A stretch of DNA of 64,000 bases from Pseudoalteromonas sp. NC201 (GTDB lineage: Bacteria; Pseudomonadota; Gammaproteobacteria; Enterobacterales; Alteromonadaceae), in the NCBI RefSeq assembly GCF_002850255.1, contig NZ_CP022522.1, forward strand, positions 3,688,501 to 3,752,500, written 5' to 3'. A model generated the notes under the pieces. It was given only the letters and a program-made list of their open reading frames with translations, ran no database searches and was not told where the DNA came from. This document shows positions 10,197 through 22,280 of the stretch, piece after piece. Made by a program: the position numbers and the translations under genes. Positions within the stretch are counted from its first letter, which is position 1. Each line of letters starts with the position of its first letter.

Positions 10197-10532
10197 CTAT
10201 ACAGCAGAATCAAACAGGTTTTTGACCAAACCTGCGAATTCTTCGATAAACTCTTTTTGTTCTACGGTGACACGTCTATCAACAACACTTGATAGCACTT
10301 CTTGTAAGTCGTACACAATGCCATCTACCTCACGCACGATCATGCTGCGCTGCTCTGTAGATAACTCAGTGTGCTGCTCGCATATACGGATAACGTTTTC
10401 AGCGATCACATCTTCGATTAATTCCATGACTGTTGGAGCCCCTGGTTCAACCGTCCCAGACTTCTCAAACAAGGCTAAGTTTTGCGTCAAATACATGACT
10501 AAATCATCGTACCCTTGTTTATCTAAAACCAT
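10197..10532 (-). CDS. DUF3802-type protein of unknown function
   Basis: A roughly 111-residue acidic helical protein opening MVLDKQGYDDLVMYLTQNLALFE, which resembles DUF3802 proteins of Alteromonadales and Shewanellaceae; this is recognition by eye. No signal peptide or membrane segment. The start is uncertain: an ATG ten codons upstream overlaps its own AGGAG, a TTG two codons after that has better spacing (AGGAG plus 6 bases), and the ATG at 10532 follows GGGTGAG. Function is unknown; it is divergent from nothing and precedes the OsmC gene on the same strand. Confidence 0.7.
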   Translation of the reverse strand: MVLDKQGYDDLVMYLTQNLALFEKSGTVEPGAPTVMELIEDVIAENVIRICEQHTELSTEQRSMIVREVDGIVYDLQEVLSSVVDRRVTVEQKEFIEEFAGLVKNLFDSAV

Positions 10533-10623
10533 ACTTTGCTCACCCGAACCTATCAAAGACATCTCCTATTGATTTAAGCAGAAAGTTTTTTCGATTGCTA
10601 CTTTTGTAGTCAACTAGACACAA

Positions 10624-10645
10624 AAAAGCAGCCGAAGCTGCTTTT
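10624..10645 (-). terminator. Rho-independent terminator of the ast genes
   Basis: AAAAGCAGC and GCTGCTTTT pair around a 4-base loop; on the minus strand a run of six T follows. It lies 40 bases after the astD stop. Confidence 0.9.
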
Positions 10646-10684
10646 CTAATCAATTTTTATTGAGTAAACCTCAATATTGGCATT

Positions 10685-12172
<1,488 letters not shown>

Positions 12173-13186
12173 TTAAATCTTTACTAGGCTTACTTGATCG
12201 CCTTCTTCAACTTTTAGCGCCGCGGCAACATGTGGAGCAAGCGTAACTTCATTGCCATCAGTCAGGGCTAACTCAATTACTGTCGCGCGATAATCAACAA
12301 GTTTACCATTTGCGACCATAACAGGGAATCCACCGTTGCTTTCGCCTATTTTCACAGTACGAGTTTCACTATTGCGAACCGTGCGGATGTTCCCCACTTT
12401 TGCTTCTACCGTTGGACCCGCGTCGAAGATATCAACATAACCATTAAATGTGAAACCTTCGCTTTTTAGTAGCTCAATCGCAGGACGCGTATTGTCATGA
12501 ACTTCACCAATCACCGCTTGTGCTTCTTTACTAAGCAGGTTCACGTAGATTGGGTACTTTGGCATTAATTCAGCAATAAAGACCTTTTGGCCGATACCCG
12601 TTAGATAATCCGCTGTCGGGAAATCCATCGAGAAGAAATGCTCTTCAAGCCATTGCCAGAACGGGCTTTCGCCTTGCTCGTTAGAAACACCACGCATTTC
12701 CGCGATAACGGTTTCAGCAAAACGAGCACGATGTTGGTTAATAAACATAAAGCGAGAGCGAGATAGCAGTTTGCCGTTTGCGCCTTTGCGATAGCCATCT
12801 TTTAAAAACAGGGTGCATAATTCCGTCGCGCCAGTGTAGTCATTACATAGCGTTAAAATATCCACTGCTTTATAAACATCGAGTGTGCGTGAAGAGTGGA
12901 TCACTTTGCTTAGGTGATAATGATAAAACGCATCATCTAAACCAACCGCAGCTTCGATACCACTGGTACCAACCACCTCGCCTGTTTCAGTATCTTCTAA
13001 TACAAATAAATAGCCTTCATCAAAAGGCTTGTCAGCTTGCTTGCCAAAGGAAGCAACTGAGCGTGCAATCTTCTTCTGTAATAGCTCTTCGTTAACAGGC
13101 AAAGAGGTAAAACCGTGGCCTGATTCGTGAGCAATGTTTAAAAGCGCTGGATAATCGCTTTCTTGGATTGGGCGAAGGATCATCAT
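12173..13186 (-). CDS. astA: Arginine N-succinyltransferase AstA
   Basis: AstA transfers succinyl from succinyl-CoA to the alpha-amino group of arginine, the first AST step. The 337-residue protein has the family hallmarks: an ILRPIQESDYPALLNIA opening (GNAT-like), EVVGTSGIEAAVG, the LSRSRFMFI segment and a FDAGPTVEA block near the C-terminus. Two ATGs are adjacent at the start; the first is used here. It lies between astC and astD. Confidence 0.95.
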   Translation of the reverse strand: MMILRPIQESDYPALLNIAHESGHGFTSLPVNEELLQKKIARSVASFGKQADKPFDEGYLFVLEDTETGEVVGTSGIEAAVGLDDAFYHYHLSKVIHSSRTLDVYKAVDILTLCNDYTGATELCTLFLKDGYRKGANGKLLSRSRFMFINQHRARFAETVIAEMRGVSNEQGESPFWQWLEEHFFSMDFPTADYLTGIGQKVFIAELMPKYPIYVNLLSKEAQAVIGEVHDNTRPAIELLKSEGFTFNGYVDIFDAGPTVEAKVGNIRTVRNSETRTVKIGESNGGFPVMVANGKLVDYRATVIELALTDGNEVTLAPHVAAALKVEEGDQVSLVKI

Positions 13187-13253
13187 GAGCCCGCTTACTC
13201 CTCAAAAATGTGGATAACAACAAGGCCACCAAAAGGTGACCTTGCAACCAGTA

Positions 13254-14822
<1,569 letters not shown>

Positions 14823-15998
14823 TTACAAAATCGTCAACTGCAGGTTATGGAACGCACATTTTGCCAATTGCTGACGCATTTCCTCGGTAAGTTCTAAATG
14901 ATTGAGCAAAATCTCGGCTTCGTCGTCTTCAATTAACTGGCTATCTTTTAAAACAAGCAGTTGTGCGTAGCCATAGGCTTTTTGCATCACTTGTGTCAGT
15001 GGTAATGGGTCGGCAATGTTTTTATGCGCATTTGGTAGATAAGTTTGCGCATACTCTTCCATGACGGCATTAAAGGGTAAATAACGTAACTCCATTTTTT
15101 CAATTAGCTTACGTGAAATCTCTGCTGAATGTTCTATCAACAAGTTACGTAAAAATAACGGATCAGGAGATAACTCCATTAATGCGGTGTGTAGGTCTTT
15201 TTGCTTTTTGTCTCGTGCTATTTGCACCTTGGCTTGCCACACCTTTTCAAAGGTGCGTAAATAAAGACGGATCAAGGCCACTTTCCCAAGCTCTAGTAAC
15301 ATGCCTAAAGTAAACGCATGCTGTTCTTTTACCCCAAAAAATGGTGCCAGCTCTTTTGCCGCAATGGCCGTGCTCATGCTCAGCTCGCGTAATTTACGCT
15401 TCATTAAGCCAAATGGTTCTGTAGCATGCGGCATCCAGTGTCTTACCGCCATTGTCGGGATCACCATTTGCAAGTTCTCAAGGCCTAAATACCTTAATGC
15501 TAATGCCGGCGTGTCGACCTTAATGGACGTGCCTTTACTGTTTTTTTTGCGATACTGTGGCAAGTTGACTAGCGAAACCAGCTCACGACCCAACCAACTT
15601 AAGTCATTAACCAAAGGTTCTAAACGCCCAACTGAAGCTGAGCGCACGGCAAGAATGTCTAAAATTGCAGGAACGGAGTCTTGAATGCCAATGACTTCAT
15701 GATAGATATTATCAAGGTCATGCAGTTGCTTTGTAATGGCTTCTTCGATAACGGAATGTAGATGCTTACTCGCTTTGGCAATATATTTGTGATGGCTTGT
15801 GCTGCTTTCTTGGCGTTTTGCAGCCGCTGCAATTTCCACCTCTAGCATAGTGCGCTGTGCGATATTCTCCCCATAGCTAATATCAAATGTATGGATATAG
15901 CCTATTTGCTTTTGCGCAAAGTTGAGGCTGATAAGAAGGTCATGGGCACGCTCGGATAGCGCTTGTGCCATTCTAATTTGCTTATTTTCTTGCGTCAT
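14823..15998 (-). CDS. HDOD-domain protein
   Basis: A 391-residue cytoplasmic protein with an HDOD (HD-related output) domain at about residues 100-330, including the segments SVPAILDILAVRS, LALRYLGLENLQMV and ALTLGMLLELGKVAL-like AFTLGMLLELGK. HDOD proteins keep the HD-phosphohydrolase fold but usually lack the metal ligands, and are tied to signalling, often with c-di-GMP or biofilm control. The N-terminal 90 residues are a predicted helical region of unknown function. It is a single gene between ast and pabA. Confidence 0.82.
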   Translation of the reverse strand: MTQENKQIRMAQALSERAHDLLISLNFAQKQIGYIHTFDISYGENIAQRTMLEVEIAAAAKRQESSTSHHKYIAKASKHLHSVIEEAITKQLHDLDNIYHEVIGIQDSVPAILDILAVRSASVGRLEPLVNDLSWLGRELVSLVNLPQYRKKNSKGTSIKVDTPALALRYLGLENLQMVIPTMAVRHWMPHATEPFGLMKRKLRELSMSTAIAAKELAPFFGVKEQHAFTLGMLLELGKVALIRLYLRTFEKVWQAKVQIARDKKQKDLHTALMELSPDPLFLRNLLIEHSAEISRKLIEKMELRYLPFNAVMEEYAQTYLPNAHKNIADPLPLTQVMQKAYGYAQLLVLKDSQLIEDDEAEILLNHLELTEEMRQQLAKCAFHNLQLTIL

Positions 15999-16211
15999 GC
16001 ATGCTACTTATCTAAAGGAAAAACACTGAGTTAAGCACTCAACAGAATCGTCTTACTGATTAACATTATACCAGTAAAAGCAATATTATGATTTGATATT
16101 GCGCACAATAGAATCAAAAAGTTACGTATCAAAAACTAGTCTAACCAACAAAAACGCAGCGAATATGGATGTATAACACCTAGGCGAAATCCTGTTGGTT
16201 TTGTTTAAACT

Positions 16212-16793
16212 TTAGAAGCGTTTTATAAAGTTATCAAGTAATGCTAAGCCGTGTTCAGTGAGGATAGCTTCTGGGTGAAATTGCACACCTTCAAGTGCTC
16301 TATCGGATGCCAAGAGCCCCATAATTTCATCACGTTCACCTTCTTGCGTCTGTGTCCAAGCCGTTACGGCTAGAGATTTTGGTAAGCTACTTTGCTCAAC
16401 AACCAAAGAGTGGTAGCGGCATACTTCGTATGGTGATGGCAGACCTTGAAATACACCCATATTGTTATGGTGCACTTGCGACGTTTTACCATGCATCACT
16501 TGTTTTGCTCGAATGATTTTACCACCTAAAGCTTGTGCAATAGTTTGATGACCAAGGCAAATGCCAAGAATAGGGATTTGTCCCTGTAGACGTTTTACGA
16601 CTTCAAGCGAGATCCCCGCTTCATCAGGACTGCAAGGGCCAGGAGATAGCACAACATATTTGGGATTAAGCTGCTTGATTTGTGAGGCGCTGATTTCATC
16701 ATTCCGCTTTACCAGCACATCCACGTCTAAGCGCTGAAAATACTGCACTAGGTTGTAAGTAAAGGAATCATAGTTATCAATCATCAACAGCAT
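16212..16793 (-). CDS. pabA: Glutamine amidotransferase, aminodeoxychorismate/anthranilate synthase component II
   Basis: A 193-residue class I glutamine amidotransferase that delivers ammonia to chorismate-using synthases. Catalytic Cys is in LGICLGHQ, and His-Glu in FHPEAILTEHG; the MLLMIDNYDSFTYNLVQYF opening is typical of PabA/TrpG. It is not next to trp genes and sits beside astC, the usual place for the folate-type PabA in related genomes; it could serve both pathways. An ATG 13 codons upstream exists, but homology favours 16793. Confidence 0.9.
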   Translation of the reverse strand: MLLMIDNYDSFTYNLVQYFQRLDVDVLVKRNDEISASQIKQLNPKYVVLSPGPCSPDEAGISLEVVKRLQGQIPILGICLGHQTIAQALGGKIIRAKQVMHGKTSQVHHNNMGVFQGLPSPYEVCRYHSLVVEQSSLPKSLAVTAWTQTQEGERDEIMGLLASDRALEGVQFHPEAILTEHGLALLDNFIKRF

Positions 16794-16942
16794 GTAGGTA
16801 CCACTAAAAGAACCAAGCAGCCTACTCGCCACTAGGGTAAAGATGTTCGTTATAAGTCTATTTTATCACGAACTCAACAGGAGGGTTTTCTTATATCTAG
16901 TATCTGCTTTAAACCAAGGGGCAATAGGCCCTTGTAATACAA

Positions 16943-16966
16943 AAAGACACCATAAATGGTGTCTTT
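16943..16966 (-). terminator. Rho-independent terminator after trpS
   Basis: AAAGACACCA and TGGTGTCTTT form a perfect 10-bp stem with a 4-base loop; five T follow on the minus strand. It lies 12 bases after the trpS stop and closes the rpe-gph-trpS unit. Confidence 0.9.
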
Positions 16967-16978
16967 CTTTGTGTTTTA

Positions 16979-17983
16979 TTAACCGCGAGGAATAAAACCG
17001 ACGGCGTCATACACAGCTTTAAGCGTTTTTTCGGCACGAATACTTGCTTTTTCCGCACCTTTTTTCATGATTTCGTTCAGCAGAGTTTGATCTTCACGGA
17101 TTTCTTTAAAGCGCGCTTGAATAGGCTCAAGCATATTCACTACCGCATCGGCAGTGTCTTTCTTCAAATGGCCGTACATTTTGTCTTCGTACTCTGGCAC
17201 TAACTCTTCAATTGAGCGTTTAGTTGCAACACTTAGTAGAGTCAGTAAGTTGGATACTCCTGGCTTTTCAACACGATCAAAGTAAATGCGTGCTTGCTCA
17301 TCTGAATCCGTTACCGCTTTTTTCAGCTTTTTCTCTATCTTCTTCGGTTCGTCCAACAGCATCACAAAACCATTTGGGTTTTCGTCTGATTTTGACATCT
17401 TCTTGCTCGGGTCTTGCAAACTCATAACACGAGCGCCAAACTCTGGAATATAAGGTTCTGGGATCTTAAAGACATCGCCGTACAAGTTGTTAAAGCGCGT
17501 TGCGATATCGCGGGTCAACTCAAGGTGTTGCTTTTGGTCTTCACCAACCGGTACTTGATCCGCTTGATACAATAAAATATCCGCAGCTTGCAATACTGGA
17601 TAGGCGAATAAGCCAACATTTACGTTATTGGCGTGCTTTGCTGACTTATCTTTAAACTGCGTCATGCGGTTTAATTCACCCATCTGTGCATAACAGTTCA
17701 GCACCCAACCTAGTTGAGCATGCTCAGGAACCTGTGATTGCACAAAAAGTGACGATTTATCTGGGTCGATGCCGCAAGCAGTATATAGTGCTACGCCGTC
17801 TAATACGCGATCGCGTAGTTGCTGTGGCTCTTGGCGAACCGTAATGGCATGCAAGTCAACCAACATAAAGTAACAATCATGATCGTTTTGTAGTTTAAGC
17901 CACTGGTTAATGGCACCTACGTAATTGCCTATTGTCATACCACCGGTTGGCTGAATACCACTTAATACTACAGGTTTACTCAT
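16979..17983 (-). CDS. trpS: Tryptophanyl-tRNA synthetase TrpS
   Basis: TrpS charges tRNA-Trp. The 334-residue length equals the E. coli enzyme. Class I signatures are present: [16 protein letters not shown] (HIGH equivalent TIGN) and KMSKSDENP. It is the third gene of rpe-gph-trpS, the arrangement downstream of dam in E. coli. Confidence 0.98.
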   Translation of the reverse strand: MSKPVVLSGIQPTGGMTIGNYVGAINQWLKLQNDHDCYFMLVDLHAITVRQEPQQLRDRVLDGVALYTACGIDPDKSSLFVQSQVPEHAQLGWVLNCYAQMGELNRMTQFKDKSAKHANNVNVGLFAYPVLQAADILLYQADQVPVGEDQKQHLELTRDIATRFNNLYGDVFKIPEPYIPEFGARVMSLQDPSKKMSKSDENPNGFVMLLDEPKKIEKKLKKAVTDSDEQARIYFDRVEKPGVSNLLTLLSVATKRSIEELVPEYEDKMYGHLKKDTADAVVNMLEPIQARFKEIREDQTLLNEIMKKGAEKASIRAEKTLKAVYDAVGFIPRG

Positions 17984-18008
17984 GTCGTTCCTTTATTTCT
18001 TCATTGAA

Positions 18009-18674
18009 TTAACGTTGATTGATAATGGGAATAATATCTAAGAATCCATCACAAAGGTACTGTGGATTGAACTCTTTCAAATCGAATCCTTGATTATACC
18101 CATAATTTAGCGCAATCACAGGTATCTTAGCGCCCTGAGCGGCCAAAATATCGCTTTTAGAATCCCCAACCATGATTAGCTTATCCGCAGATATACCAAG
18201 ACGCTCGGCTGCCAGCAATAGCGGAGCTGGTGACGGCTTTTTGTCAGTGTCATCACCACAGACGATACAATCAAAATGCGAAGTGAGATTTAATTTATCC
18301 AGCAGTTTTAGCGTAAATGCACGATTTTTATTTGTCACGACGGCTTTTGGGACTGTGGCAAATGCAAATAGCCCTGTCTCAACATGCGGATACAAACCCG
18401 CATACTGACCAACTAATTCGTCATAATGCACTTTAAAACGTTCAATGGCGGTGTGCGCTAAACTTTCGGATAAGTCTTCGCTAACTTCATGGCTTCCGCT
18501 TAGGCCTCTTTTTACTAACATATCGATGCCGTTACCTACCCATTCACGCACCAGAGCATGACTAACAATTGGGTGAGCAAGCTCAGACAGCGTTAAATTG
18601 AGCGCCATGTACATATCCTCGACGCTATCAACTAACGTGCCATCGAGGTCAAATAAAATACCCTCAAAACGCAT
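18009..18674 (-). CDS. gph: Phosphoglycolate phosphatase Gph
   Basis: A HAD-superfamily phosphatase of 221 residues that removes 2-phosphoglycolate formed from DNA-repair debris. Motif I is FDLDGTLVDS with the nucleophilic Asp, motif II VVTNKNR and motif III MVGDSKSDILAAQ. It is somewhat shorter than E. coli Gph (252). Its ATG overlaps the rpe stop by one base, and trpS follows after 25 bases. Confidence 0.93.
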   Translation of the reverse strand: MRFEGILFDLDGTLVDSVEDMYMALNLTLSELAHPIVSHALVREWVGNGIDMLVKRGLSGSHEVSEDLSESLAHTAIERFKVHYDELVGQYAGLYPHVETGLFAFATVPKAVVTNKNRAFTLKLLDKLNLTSHFDCIVCGDDTDKKPSPAPLLLAAERLGISADKLIMVGDSKSDILAAQGAKIPVIALNYGYNQGFDLKEFNPQYLCDGFLDIIPIINQR

Positions 18675-19345
18675 TATTTTACCTTTGCTAATTCTTGACG
18701 CATGGCGTCTATTACCGCTTTGTAATCGGGTTGATTAAAGATAGCGGAACCCGCAACAAACATGTCTGCACCGGCCGCTGCAACCTCAGCAATGTTGTCC
18801 ACCTTAATTCCCCCATCCACTTCAAGACGAATATCGCGACCGGAAGCGTCAATCCGTGCTCTCGCTTCTTTTAATTTCTCAAGTGTATGTGGGATAAAAC
18901 TTTGGCCACCAAAGCCCGGGTTTACTGACATCAAGAGGATTTGATCAATTTTATCCATCACATGATCAAGATAATGCAGCGGTGTGCCCGGATTAAATAC
19001 CAAGCCCGCTTTACAACCTGATTCTTTAATCAGCGCAAGGCTTCTGTCTATATGCTCGCTGGCCTCTGGGTGAAATGTAATAATGCTCGCTCCGGCTTTA
19101 GCAAACTCGGGAATTAGACTATCTACAGGCTTTATCATCAAGTGTACGTCGATAGGAGCAGTAATTCCGTAATTTCTTAATGCGTCACAAATCATTGGAC
19201 CAAAAGTTAAATTTGGCACATAGTGATTATCCATTACATCGAAATGAACCACGTCGGCACCTGCTGTCAGTACCTTTTCAACATCTTCGCCTAACCTCGC
19301 AAAATCTGCGGATAGAATGGATGGTGCAATTAAAAAATCAGACAT
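18674..19345 (-). CDS. rpe: Ribulose-phosphate 3-epimerase Rpe
   Basis: Rpe interconverts ribulose 5-phosphate and xylulose 5-phosphate in the pentose phosphate pathway. The 223-residue TIM barrel shows [15 protein letters not shown] at the start, the metal/active-site segments [12 protein letters not shown] and VDVHLM-like PIDVHLMI, and the [11 protein letters not shown] and EVDGGI phosphate-site motifs. It overlaps gph by one base. Confidence 0.97.
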   Translation of the reverse strand: MSDFLIAPSILSADFARLGEDVEKVLTAGADVVHFDVMDNHYVPNLTFGPMICDALRNYGITAPIDVHLMIKPVDSLIPEFAKAGASIITFHPEASEHIDRSLALIKESGCKAGLVFNPGTPLHYLDHVMDKIDQILLMSVNPGFGGQSFIPHTLEKLKEARARIDASGRDIRLEVDGGIKVDNIAEVAAAGADMFVAGSAIFNQPDYKAVIDAMRQELAKVK

Positions 19346-19482
19346 ACTTTTCCCCTAAACGTAAGACCGCGATACTGTACCGTAAATTGCCCAAAATGTC
19401 TGCGATTTAAGGCGCTTTATGATTGTGCAATAAACGAACATTGTGTATCATTATGTGATATTTAACTTCTGGGGATAGGGTT

Positions 19483-19785
19483 ATGGTTTCTAGATATAAA
19501 GCACGGATTGCTCTGCTTGGGACGGTATTAGCCGTGTCGGCAGGGGTATTTTCTTTCGACAATGATGAAAGTCTTGCCGCAAATTACTCCGCATGCGCTT
19601 GTAGCACTGGCAATTTAAGCAGTCGAATAAATGCAGTGGAATGTCAGCAAGAAGCGCACACCAGTTGGGCTGCGTGGTTGACTGGCGGTAGTTCGAGTGG
19701 CCAATTCCATTATTTGGATTTGCTTGAGTTATTACTTGGCTCTAAAGACAATCAAAGCAGTAGTAAAGTTTCATCTCCTTACTAA
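19483..19785 (+). CDS. Small exported hypothetical protein (100 residues)
   Basis: I do not recognise this family. The N-terminus (MVSRYKARIALLGTVLAVSAGVFSF, residues 1-25) is a signal peptide or signal anchor. The remainder contains three Cys (ACACS and VECQQ), a Gly/Ser-rich stretch and the hydrophobic LLELLLG. A strong ribosome-binding context (GGGGATAGGGTT before the ATG) supports expression. It is on the plus strand, opposite to dam and rpe, and is followed by a DUF2970 gene 38 bases later, with a hairpin between them. Confidence 0.65.
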   Translation: MVSRYKARIALLGTVLAVSAGVFSFDNDESLAANYSACACSTGNLSSRINAVECQQEAHTSWAAWLTGGSSSGQFHYLDLLELLLGSKDNQSSSKVSSPY

Positions 19786-19786
19786 T

Positions 19787-19809
19787 ACCAGTTGAGCCAA
19801 TCAACTGGT
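19787..19809 (+). repeat. Intercistronic hairpin with ATACCA motif
   Basis: ACCAGTTGA (19787-19795) and TCAACTGGT (19801-19809) form a perfect 9-bp stem around GCCAA, starting two bases after the stop codon. No T-run follows, and the next ribosome-binding site (AAGAGG) starts right after it. It may set the ratio of the two products or protect the upstream mRNA. Confidence 0.6.
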
Positions 19810-19823
19810 AAGAGGTAAACACT

Positions 19824-20018
19824 ATGGCTTCTTCCAATAGTAAATTCGCGTTAATTCAAAGTGTCTGTGCGGCAATGTTTGGTGTGCAGAGCGGTCAAAA
19901 ACAAGCATATGACTTTAACAAAAAGCATTTTTGGCCGTTTGCTTTTGCGGGCATCGTTTTTGTCGCCGCTTTTGTCATTGGCTTAATTTGGTTTGTAAAT
20001 GGTGTAGTTTTGGCTTAG
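19824..20018 (+). CDS. DUF2970 family small membrane protein
   Basis: A 64-residue protein matching DUF2970: an SVCAAMFGVQSGQKQAYDF segment (residues 13-31) and one C-terminal transmembrane helix (about 37-60, FWPFAFAGIVFVAAFVIGLI). The function of the family is unknown; it is an inner-membrane protein. AAGAGG seven bases before the ATG is the ribosome-binding site. It converges on dam, leaving 19 bases between stops. Confidence 0.82.
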   Translation: MASSNSKFALIQSVCAAMFGVQSGQKQAYDFNKKHFWPFAFAGIVFVAAFVIGLIWFVNGVVLA

Positions 20019-20037
20019 TCCTTTATGCCGCTGCAAA

Positions 20038-20871
20038 TTACGAACGGTGATATAGCGCCATTAGCTCGTCAACTTTATTCCGCCCATTACCCTTTGGGCT
20101 AATTGTACGTTTCACCTTTATCACATCTAGCTTCGCTTGATTGTAAATCTTTCGTGTCCACACCGTATCGTGATTGGAGATTAACACTGGCGTTTGCTTT
20201 TCAAAAGCCGCAGTTTCCGCAAGATTCGCCAGCTGTGCTTGATCGTCTAAGTTAAACCCACCTTTTGCATAGCTAGTAAATGACGCAGTTTTGCTCAAAG
20301 GTACATACGGAGGATCGCAATACACTACCGCATTCTTTGGCATGGTTTCAAATACTTGGCTGTAACTTTGACAGGTGAAAGTAGCCTGTTGAGCCTTTTC
20401 AGCAAACACATATAACTCGCGCTCTGGAAAGTAAGGCTTTTTGTATTTACCAAAAGGGACGTTAAAGATCCCCTTGAGGTTATAACGACATAAACCATTG
20501 TAGCCATGGCGGTTCATATATAGAAATAGAATCGCACGCTCATACACATCAATGCTTTCGTTAAACTGTTGTCGATACGCGTAATACGCATCTGGATGGT
20601 TATTCAGCTCGACGAATAGCCTTTTAGCGTCACTGATAAATTCATCAGGAATACGCTTCAACTCTTTATACAGGTTGATAAGATCAGCGTTAATGTCATT
20701 TAAGACATAATGCTTAAACTGAGTGTTAAGGAAAACAGATCCCGCTCCAACAAAAGGTTCTACTAGCGTGTCGGCTTCATTACTTGCTGCTTGTAGGCGC
20801 TTAGAAATATCTTCTACTAAGCTGTATTTTCCGCCTGCCCATTTTAAGAAGGCTCTAGTCTTTTGTTGCAT
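20038..20871 (-). CDS. dam: DNA adenine methyltransferase Dam
   Basis: Dam methylates adenine in GATC and guides mismatch repair and replication timing. The 277-residue protein (E. coli 278) shows the SAM-binding motif FLKWAGGKYSL at the N-terminus, EPFVGAGSVF, and the catalytic DPPY in VVYCDPPYVPL. It follows damX in the aroK-aroB-damX-dam series, as in other gammaproteobacteria. Confidence 0.97.
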   Translation of the reverse strand: MQQKTRAFLKWAGGKYSLVEDISKRLQAASNEADTLVEPFVGAGSVFLNTQFKHYVLNDINADLINLYKELKRIPDEFISDAKRLFVELNNHPDAYYAYRQQFNESIDVYERAILFLYMNRHGYNGLCRYNLKGIFNVPFGKYKKPYFPERELYVFAEKAQQATFTCQSYSQVFETMPKNAVVYCDPPYVPLSKTASFTSYAKGGFNLDDQAQLANLAETAAFEKQTPVLISNHDTVWTRKIYNQAKLDVIKVKRTISPKGNGRNKVDELMALYHRS

Positions 20872-20918
20872 GCTCGTTCTATGTCGTGAGTGGTTGCGCG
20901 ATTTTACACTAAATGTGG

Positions 20919-22280
20919 CTAATTACCGAGAGACTGAGTAATTTCTTGTTTAATTTTACTCATTCTCTTAAAAAATGGCTGACCTTTTTGTAGCGCTTCT
21001 GGCAATACTGCCTTTGCTTGCTTCGCTGAGGCCAAACTCTCGTAAGCATCAGTAGTAACTACAAACCAAGTTCGGCCATTTCTTAAAACAGTAAACTGCT
21101 GTGTTACTACCTCGTTATGCTCCGCCATAAACCCAGCTGCAATCTCACTTTCTGTCACTGCAAGTAACTGGATCACCCATTCACCATCTGAGCGACTGAG
21201 ATACCAAGGGTTTCCCGTCAATAGTTCAGGCTCTGCGTACTGAGGCTCTGTTACTGGCGATAAAGTGGCAGGAGTACTATCAACATCGGCTTTTTCAGGT
21301 GTAACCGCTTGCTCTGATAGTGCGTTATTGTTGTTTGTCGTATCTTCTTTTGTTTCGGTTAGTGCAGATAAAATACTGCCAACAGGCGCTGTTTCGACTT
21401 GCGTTGGCGCTTCGGTTGGCAACTCTGGTTGCACGTCGTTTTCAATTTCAACTTTTTCAACTGTGGTATTTGGCGCCTCAAATACCACTTGCGCATCAAT
21501 AGCGGTGGCTACTGTTTCTTCATTATCTTGAGTTGGCGTCCAGTATCGTTTTAATTCTTGCTTATACACTAAAGCAACCATTAACGCTGTTAATACCAAA
21601 CAAAGCGCAATGACATACCATTGCCATTGTGATTTGCTACCTACTTTGGAGCTTTGTTCACGTAAATTTAGACTCTGCTGCTGTGGCTGCCAAGAAAGTA
21701 AAACACTCGGATTACCTCGAGCTTCAGCAACAAACGTATTAAAAATAGGATCTTCGTCAGGCGGTAAGTCTTTGTAAAACATGCTCATCAAGCGCTTACT
21801 CTCGAGCACGGATAAAGGCTCGATATGAATATCCAGACTTTCAGGGATCAGCTGAGGCTGCTGCGCCGTAGCGAGTATGTAAATTGTTTCGCGAGAAGAT
21901 TTTGCGAGCTTTTGTAGTTGTTCCGCAAGCTCTTGGGTTAAATGCCTGACGTTGTCTAACACCCATAAGCATGGTCCACAAGCTTGTTCATCATGGAGCA
22001 ACATGAAGTTTTCACTTAGAGATAACTTCTGATCAATGAGAGGACTGCGAAAGCTATGCTCAAGCAGCTGCCGTACCACATCAAACTCTTGAGTATTGGC
22101 AGTCAGCTTTACAAACGCTTTGTTAAAGTCTGGGTATTTATCAGTAAGAAACGATTCCGCAAGGTAGCTTTTACCAAGACCTGAAGAGCCGACTAAGGTT
22201 ATCAGGTTTTGGCCATAGTCGAATTGCATAGCAATTCTATCTACCAATGCAGCTCTGCTTGGTAAAATTTGCGACTGCAT
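20919..22280 (-). CDS. damX: DamX-like AAA/SPOR cell-division protein
   Basis: A 453-residue inner-membrane protein with an N-terminal AAA-type ATPase domain (Walker A GSSGLGKS, residues 32-39; Walker B-like LWVLDNV), one transmembrane helix near residues 225-245 (YVIALCLVLTALMVALVY), a Pro/Thr/Glu-rich periplasmic linker and a C-terminal SPOR domain that binds denuded peptidoglycan at the septum. This AAA-SPOR form is typical of Alteromonadales and Vibrio; E. coli DamX lacks the ATPase part. It abuts aroB without a gap and precedes dam. Confidence 0.88.
   Translation of the reverse strand: MQSQILPSRAALVDRIAMQFDYGQNLITLVGSSGLGKSYLAESFLTDKYPDFNKAFVKLTANTQEFDVVRQLLEHSFRSPLIDQKLSLSENFMLLHDEQACGPCLWVLDNVRHLTQELAEQLQKLAKSSRETIYILATAQQPQLIPESLDIHIEPLSVLESKRLMSMFYKDLPPDEDPIFNTFVAEARGNPSVLLSWQPQQQSLNLREQSSKVGSKSQWQWYVIALCLVLTALMVALVYKQELKRYWTPTQDNEETVATAIDAQVVFEAPNTTVEKVEIENDVQPELPTEAPTQVETAPVGSILSALTETKEDTTNNNNALSEQAVTPEKADVDSTPATLSPVTEPQYAEPELLTGNPWYLSRSDGEWVIQLLAVTESEIAAGFMAEHNEVVTQQFTVLRNGRTWFVVTTDAYESLASAKQAKAVLPEALQKGQPFFKRMSKIKQEITQSLGN

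Noticed and set aside
16143..16200. Inverted repeat AACCAACA/TGTTGGTT downstream of the pabA-type gene
   Set aside because: The arms are only 8 bp with a 42-base loop and no T-run; too weak to call a terminator.
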